This document shows, in pieces, positions 57,377-64,000 of a DNA stretch of 64,000 nt. A model generated the notes under the pieces. That model worked only from the letters and a program-made list of their open reading frames with translations. It had not been told where the DNA came from and made no database searches. The stretch is from Cucumis sativus (taxonomy: Eukaryota > Streptophyta > Magnoliopsida > Cucurbitales > Cucurbitaceae). Both the position numbers and the translations under genes were made by a program. Each line of letters begins with the position of its first letter. The stretch's first letter is position 1. Location of the stretch: positions 29,143,498 through 29,207,497 of the forward strand of contig NC_026660.2 in assembly GCF_000004075.3 (NCBI RefSeq), in the 5' to 3' direction.

Positions 57377-57619
57377 GGAAATTGCAATTGATAACTATTT
57401 TAGCAATAATAATTAAGGATATAGCAACATTTTTTAAAATTGCAAATATAGCAAAAATATCACTTATAGACTTCATATGATATATCAGTGATAGATCAAT
57501 ATTTATAACATGATCTATCATTGATAGATTTTGATAAATTTTGCTATATTTGCAAAATTTTTAAAATTGTGCTATATATTTAATTAATTTGAATTTAATT
57601 GTTAAATTTGCAACTATCC
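57377..57619. mobile_element. MITE-like interspersed repeat, copy 3
   Basis: Begins GGAAATTGCAATTGATAACT and ends ATTTGCAACTATCC, whose complement begins GGATAGTTGCAAAT: the clearest terminal inverted repeat of the three copies. The internal order of blocks is the same as in the copies at 23098 and 40877, including AAGGATATAGCAACATTTTT, ATATCAGTGATAGATC and TTTTGCTATATTTGCA. Confidence 0.72.
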
Positions 57620-60600
57620 CATAATAAAATGTGTGTGATGTAGACTTAATTATCATAACTTATTTTGTCATTTTATAAATATATATGTAGAAAATATATA
57701 CAAAATGACCGTTGGAAAATAATCACACATGGAATGAACGAGGCAAAATAGAAGGAAAGGAAAGTGATAGAGTTATAGGGTAATATTAAATTTAAAAAGA
57801 GGAAGATAAAATATATTTTAACAAATTTTTTTATCATTCATTTAAAATGTTTACAAAATAGAAAATAAAAAAACCTATCTATTTTGTTAAAAACTGATAA
57901 ACACAAAATTCACTCCACTTATAACATTCCATAATTTATAATGGTTTTTAATTTGTTTGATGGGATACCATACACTATATAATAAATACATTTATATGAT
58001 GCTCCAATAACATTTACTATCAATTTTGTAATGTAAATGTAAATTTATAAAAAAGACAAGAACCGAACTCTTAAACTAATGGTTTTACAATGACACATTC
58101 ACTACACCATAATCATAATTAAGTTAAATAAATAACTTTTAATATATATTGTAATACAACACTTCAACATTAATATTAAAATACAAAAACCGATAATATG
58201 AGGAACATGTACGTCAACCCTTTAATAAATTCACCCATGATCATAGACGTAACACTTTATTGACTGATGATCTTTTTTATCTGCAAGATATAATAAAAGA
58301 TTAACTTTCTTTTAATTTACCACAAAAGAAAAAAAAAAAGACTTACAAATGTTATTGCATAGAAATATAATTGTTGCGGAGAAGGTTGGAGCAAATAGGT
58401 TGCAACGTCTAAAGGGAGAAAGTTGATAGACGTAAAAGTAAATTCGATATAAATAAACGAAAAATTGTATCAAATGGCCAAAATATTAAAAAAAAAACCG
58501 TTAATGACACAATTTTTTTGCATATTGCAAATATGATAAAATTAGTGATATCAGACCAAATATTGTGACATAAGCTCTATTATCATTTATTGTTGCTATT
58601 TTGACAATAATTCATAAATCTTAAAAAAACAACTTTTAAATTATGTTTGATAACTTATTACTCGTTTTTTTGTTTTTTCTTTGTAAAGAAACTTACTTTT
58701 AAATTTTTTAAAATAAAAAAAATGCAATTTTTAAAAATACACTTTGTTTCTAAAAAGCATAAAACAAAACGACTTACCAAACTTATAGTTTTATTTTTAA
58801 TAAAAAGTCACGATGATAACAAATGAAATTGAAATTGTTACCAAATAAATCTAATTAATTACTTAAATTATTTTTGATAATAGCTAAATTATGAAATTTA
58901 AAATATTAACATATATGGGGAATGTTTTAAAAAACTAGTAAGACTTCTCTACTTATTATATATATGTACCATAGTAGGCCATGTACCATAGTAACCTTTT
59001 CGTAGCCTTTTCATACTTGGATTGAGATATGAGTATTGAGTATGTTTACCCTTCATTTGGAATCAGCAGAGTTTTAGAAATTGAAAGAAAAGAATTTTAC
59101 TAGTATATAAGCTTCTAAGTATGATGTGATAATTGGAAATTGAAATGTGACAAGGTTAATTAATTAGTTTATTTTTAAAATTTTAAAACACAATGAAAAA
59201 TGAGAAATTGAAAAGATAATCAAATTTAACTAACAAAGAAAAATTACTCTAATTCAAATTTACATATGGAAAAACATACAAACTGAAAAATAGGAAAAAT
59301 TACACTAAAAACAAGGTTTTTTTTTTCTTGAATAATAAAAGAACTATTTATACTCTAATTCCATAGTTTGTATATTTTGCCAATTTTTACTATTTCTCTA
59401 TAAACCATTGTAAATGTTTTTGAAAAAAAGATTAAATCTAAATCGATCTTGGAAAGTTTCAAATGAAAATAAAATTGGTTGAAAACCAAAAATAAAAATA
59501 AAACAATTGAGAGAATGAGGAAATTTTCAAAAACATTAAATGCAGCTGTCAACTTTTTCTAAAATAACAAATTTTCTTCGAAAAAATACACTCATCATCC
59601 AAATAATCCTGGGTTGGTTTATGGGAATAAACCAAATTAAAACTTCTTGAAGGTAGCCCATCTAAGTGCCAAAAAGCATTTCTATTACTATCCTTTGTTT
59701 TTGTTTATCCAAGTGGGTTGCGTCTCCTACTCGAACCTCACTAAGTCGCCTGGGGTGAATTACTTCACCCAACTTTTACCAATCACATCCAGGTTACTTC
59801 TTTTTCAATGATCTTATGCTCTTGCCGAGCTTATCTGGCTTTATTTTTTCAGATTAAATTTTGTACACGTTTGTCTGTGATTTTCAGTTCTAGCTTTGTT
59901 AACTCTGCATCTTTATCGGGAATCCGTTTGACATTTTGATTCTAGTGAACTATTATTTCTGTTGTGTTATTTAGTTCCGAGTAATTTCCTTTTTCACTTT
60001 CTTTCAGACCTTTATTTGGTTTTCAGCTTGGTTGCATGGCCTTCATCAATCATTACATGAGTGTGAATGTATATAGAGAAAGAAACAGCGAAATTAAGTA
60101 TTGTCACTTAGATACATTGTAGATATACAAAAAGAAGAACGGGTGATTTCTTCCATGAAATGCTTTGACTTAATATAGGCTTCAGTGGGACATTGGATTG
60201 CACGAGGTGATTGTTTTAGTGAAAAGATGCCGTCGGATCGATGCAATGGACACCCTTAGAGTCATAGTATATTCTTCACCCACTTGCTTTTGAGCATCGT
60301 AGATCAACTTAATGACATAGAAAACGTTCAATCATCCGATAGTTTTTTTTTCTTCTTTATTAATGTTTTCTGTTCCTTGTATTGGTTAGAACTTGTTTTA
60401 TTTGTTTATGGCATGTTACTGCCTCACTGGTTTATGTATGAATCTAAGACGTCCAATAACCTTTACCATTTCGATACTTTATTTGATTATGGAATACGCT
60501 TGTTAACAAAAGAAAAAAAACTCTTATCATTATGATTTTATTAGAACTCATTTCCTTTGTTTCCGTCATGGTTAACCCCGGACATAACGAAAATACTTTC

Positions 60601-60687
60601 ACATTTCAGTTTTAACTTTTGGTGTTAGTTGCTCACTGTAGAAATGTATTTGATTTTTGCTTGACCACTTTCTATGATTTGAAAAGA

Positions 60688-63532
60688 ATGACAGGAAAGG
60701 AAACGTATGGAACGAATGCATCGAAATGTAGTCAGGAGGATATCGTGCTAAAATCTTTGGTCGATGCTTTTGGTTCTAAGTTTTCACTTGAGGAAATAGC
60801 TTCTGCCTATTTTAAGGCAGGCTACAAGGCAGACTTGGCAGGTGAAATCTTGTTTCAAATGCAGGAGAGCACCTCGAGCTCTGCATTGAGTGATGACGTT
60901 GGAAATGGAGATAACTTGGGTAAGGGTAAAGTGTCTGAGAAGAAATATCAGGTAAAAGGGAACCTGAAAGCTGCAAAGTCAAAGGTTCAGTCTTTTTCAA
61001 CAGGCACAGTGTCCAATATTATCGGTAAAGAATATGCTTGTTCCAAGCCATCAGGAAATAAGTTTACCAAGGTAAATAAACCAGTAAAGGTAGAGGTAAA
61101 GGTTTTGCATGAATCTTCAAGTGAGGGAGATTGTACAAGTTTACCCAGTGACTTTGACCTGCATCATGAGATGGAAGATTTTCTCTTCAAAATGCTTGGG
61201 GATGGTTTCAGGTTGAAAAGGGAAGTGATCCGAGAAGTTATTGGTAGGTTTTTATCTTTATCTCTGCCAGTTATCTTCAATCTTATTCTTACTTCTGATA
61301 ACACATTGGAATTTTACATTTATTGTATTGTTTGTTCTTTACTAAATACCTTGAAAATTTGTGTGCATGAAGACTGTTAGAATCAATGGCTGTCTTTAAA
61401 ATCATGTTAGAAGTCAGTGGGTAAGAACTCTACAATGATTATCATAGTTGTATCAAATATTCATCCAAGTGTAAGATGATCATTTGGCTGTTTGAAATAG
61501 AAGCCATGTTGAGATTCAATCAAATATTTCAGAACTCTTTACTTCGGTAGTTTTAAAGAACCCTTTTATTTTATTGTTTTATCTCAACTTTAAGCATTGT
61601 GAAGAAAAAGGAACTTTGTTAGTTAGCACTTCAAATTTAAAAGCAATGAACCAACAGCAACCTTGAAATTTCTGTCCTAGTAGTCGTCATTTTAGTGCTT
61701 TAACTAGTTTCTGCCTTTTGAGGAACATATGCTTCAAGTCAACATTATCGGTTGCAATTAATGTTAAATATTATACGCAATAACTCCACTGACTGTCAAC
61801 CTACCGGAAACTTTCTATCATATTAAGACACAAATTTCATTGTATTTCTCAATTCTAGGATTAGGCGAGTGATTAAGATGAAATTAGGTTTTCATACCAT
61901 GCTTTCAGTATTTGCCCCAGCCAGCCTTGCAAAGGAAAGTTGGTGCAGCCTGAGGCAATTTGATTTGGAAAAAAAAATTGTTTCAGTATATATATAGAGT
62001 TTAAAATGAAAAAGTAACATTAATATAAAAATTGCAATCTATTGCAATAGAATTTTACTTTTATTGTATTGTTTGTTCTTTACTAGTATAAATATGGATA
62101 CAGGCTTCTTATTGAAATGCATACTATTGATTGAGGATATTACCGATTAATAGGGTTTGCATTTTTACTGCAGGCACTTGTGGATATGATATGAAAGAGG
62201 TATGCAAAATGCCAGTTTTAATGGCTTTTTCAGTCTCTGATGGTTTTCAAGAATTGCAATCCTAAATGGAGTTCATATTCTCTTTATTACTTTCAGCAGT
62301 TTTCTGATAACTCCTGCTCTCCCTGAATTGGATATGTCAGGACATTTATTTCCCACCTCTATTACTTATCTAGTTACAATCCATGTTGCATATGCTCCTC
62401 TTGTTATGGGCTTCAACGGTTATTTTTTCTTCTTTTAAAAAATACTTTTTACAACTCTCTTTCTCACAAATTTGCTATGTCACGACTTTTTGGAATATAT
62501 TGCCCACCTTTATTACTTATTATGGTAAAATCTCTGGCTAAGAAATAGACAAGCAAAACTTAATACGCATGCCTGCTCGTGATGTTAGAGAGTGGATATT
62601 TTCTGGATGATACAAGATGATTGAATCATGTGTCCGTTTGGACTTCAATTTTGAAGATCTTTTTGTAACTATTGCATGGGTAACATTTTACTTAGTTGAA
62701 ACCCCTTCTTTTAGTTGGGGTGGACTTGTTTTTTTGTATGCCCATGTATTCTTTCATTTTTTCTCAATAAAAGTTGTTCTCTCAAAAGAGATTTTACCAT
62801 AAAGACGTTACCATTTTAAGACTTTTAAAAAATATCCTTTTGAGCTTTCAGAGCATGGAGAATTTGCTTAATCGGTCAACAACACCAGTGGATGAAAGAC
62901 TTGGTTCGGGTAATAAGTCAACTGATATGGTTAGTATGACTTGAGTTTTTGTTTTCACGTAGTAAATAGTTTGAATAGTCGTTATTCTCATGAAACTTTT
63001 GTAGATTTGTCTCTGGTTAGAGTTATGGTGAAAGTTCCTTTTATAACTTATAAGTCATATTGTTGTGTGAATATAGAATTTTCTTTTTACTTCATGAGAT
63101 ATAAATTATGTTTGTCATTTTCCTTCAGTTTTGAATACTTTTGTGTAGCATTAAAGTCTCCTCCTTTTCCTCCCTCAATTAGCGTTTTCAAAGGTGAGCT
63201 TGGGTGGATTGCTTGTGGTGATAGGTGAGGCAAGATGCGGTTGTCTATGGCAAGCACCTTTACTCAGGCAAACTGCCTAGGTCATGTCACCGTTTTTTCA
63301 ACTTTTGGTTTGCTTACAGAAGAAAACAGACCTCTCACATTTTTTAGTGTTTCTAATTATAACTTTAATGATCATTATCATTTTATTATATCTTTTAAGA
63401 ACTATTGTTCTCTTGAAAATGTGTAGCAACTTAATATATGAAAATAAATTCTTATTTATGCCTCATCTGAAAAAAAAAAGATATTTATGCCTAATTTTTA
63501 TGTTTTAATGTTAAATAATGACATGCGTTAAT

Positions 63533-63565
<33 letters not shown>

Positions 63566-64000
63566 GTGTATCTATGTGTATGCATGACATATGACATATA
63601 TATCTATGTGTTACAAAAACTTCGTTACCAACCTGAGAATGGCATAACTAGTTAAGGAAAACACCAAGTGGTCAGTCTCCACAGAAAACACCTCACTCAC
63701 TCGGACCATGTTTTTTATGTGCCCCACGCCGCCAATCCAAGAGATGAGGAACATGTTGTCTTGGAATGCATCACTTTGGAAACATTTTGCACAACTTCAC
63801 ACATAGTATTGGTTTTTTAATTTGGTATATCGTTTTTATTCTCAATAATACGAGTTAGTGGCTGTAAGTTACACTTTGACCTATTGTAAAGGTACAGGTT
63901 TTGACGGGCAGTACTAACTTTTATTCACGGGGAATAAAGTTTTGTTGTACGTTTGAATATGTGTTTTCTTTCTTACTCGAGCTATTTTCTTTTGCAGACT
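60688..64000 (+). CDS. SDE5-like putative nuclear RNA export factor, 5' part
   Basis: Related to SILENCING DEFECTIVE 5, needed in Arabidopsis for transgene silencing and trans-acting siRNA production with RDR6. Exons in the window: 60688-61243, 62174-62199, 62852-62929 and one starting at 63998 after TTTTGCAG. The 220 residues before the last exon begin MTGKETYGTNASKCSQEDIV. The UBA-like N-terminal region SLVDAFGSKFSLEEIASAYF and KADLAGEILFQMQ is the family signature. MEDFLFKMLGDGFRLKREVI and then GTCGYDMKE match the second conserved region. A low-complexity Lys/Ser-rich linker lies between. The C-terminal DUF1771 and Smr-like domains, if present, are beyond the window. The frame is also open upstream of the ATG but has no earlier ATG. 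Confidence 0.8.
62585..62800 (+). mobile_element. LINE 3'-end remnant in an SDE5 intron
   Basis: Contains GGACTTCAATTTTGAAGATC, TTTTTTTGTATGCCCATGTA and TTTTCTCAATAAAAGTTGTT, the same order as the tail of the LINE fragment at 44950-45110. Only the 3' end is present, in the sense direction of the SDE5-like gene. Confidence 0.6.
63535..63563. repeat. TA microsatellite in an SDE5 intron
   Basis: About 14 uninterrupted TA units. Confidence 0.9.

Larger units (their letters stand above)
55120..60687. other. Long AT-rich spacer before the SDE5-like gene
   Basis: About 5.5 kb. The left edge is the promoter of the cysteine-rich gene. The middle holds a GTATCA-motif array (56885-57295) and a MITE-like copy (57377-57619). 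From about 59650 the composition becomes less AT-biased and may be the promoter and leader of the SDE5-like gene. Short ORFs such as 59355-59552 and 60284-60535 show no recognisable product. Confidence 0.55.

Overview
The window is nuclear DNA of a flowering plant. Genes are split by GT-AG introns, the spacers are very AT-rich, and every recognisable product is a conserved plant nuclear gene. From remembered protein similarity a eudicot, most likely a cucurbit, fits best; this is an inference, not a proven assignment.

Layout from left to right: (1) the last six coding exons of coatomer subunit delta (224-2452, +); (2) a CPL1/FIERY2-like RNA polymerase II CTD phosphatase with 13 coding exons (5091-12098, +), whose model ends after a single double-stranded-RNA-binding domain and whose leader carries several short upstream ORFs; (3) clathrin light chain (13698-15773, +); (4) an aluminium-induced/TSJT1-type protein with YGL and LRDR motifs (18564-19814, -); (5) a CBSX5-like CBS-domain protein (26026-27556, +); (6) a plastid-type TPR-like membrane protein (28012-31661, -); (7) an AIRP2-type RING E3 ligase (34690-37891, +); (8) a possible small two-exon gene of unknown function (39367-40554, +) overlapped and followed by two identical tRNA-Val(UAC) genes; (9) TFB2, the p52 subunit of TFIIH (41828-50142, -, 15 exons, one GC-AG intron); (10) a conserved cysteine-rich plant protein of unknown function (52377 to about 55119, -), whose start codon is unresolved; (11) the 5' part of an SDE5-like gene (60688 to window end, +).

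These are ordinary housekeeping and regulatory genes, not an operon or defence island: vesicle coats (delta-COP, clathrin light chain), transcription (CPL1, TFB2), RNA silencing (SDE5), and stress or ABA signalling (AILP, AIRP2, CPL1). The AILP and CBSX5 genes are also neighbours in Arabidopsis (At4g27450/At4g27460), so that pair looks like retained microsynteny.

The spacers and introns hold mobile debris: a PIF/Harbinger-type MITE with TAA target duplications, three copies of a roughly 240-300 bp MITE-like family rich in TATCA/TGATA palindromes, three LINE fragments, a probable LTR-element fossil, and several local tandem duplications. I found no CRISPR, no bacterial-type system and no obviously new multi-gene system. 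The most useful oddities are the short CPL1 C-terminus, the uORF-rich CPL1 leader, the tandem tRNA-Val pair, the GC-AG intron, the missing ATG of the cysteine-rich gene, and the GTATCA array beside a MITE that uses the same motif.
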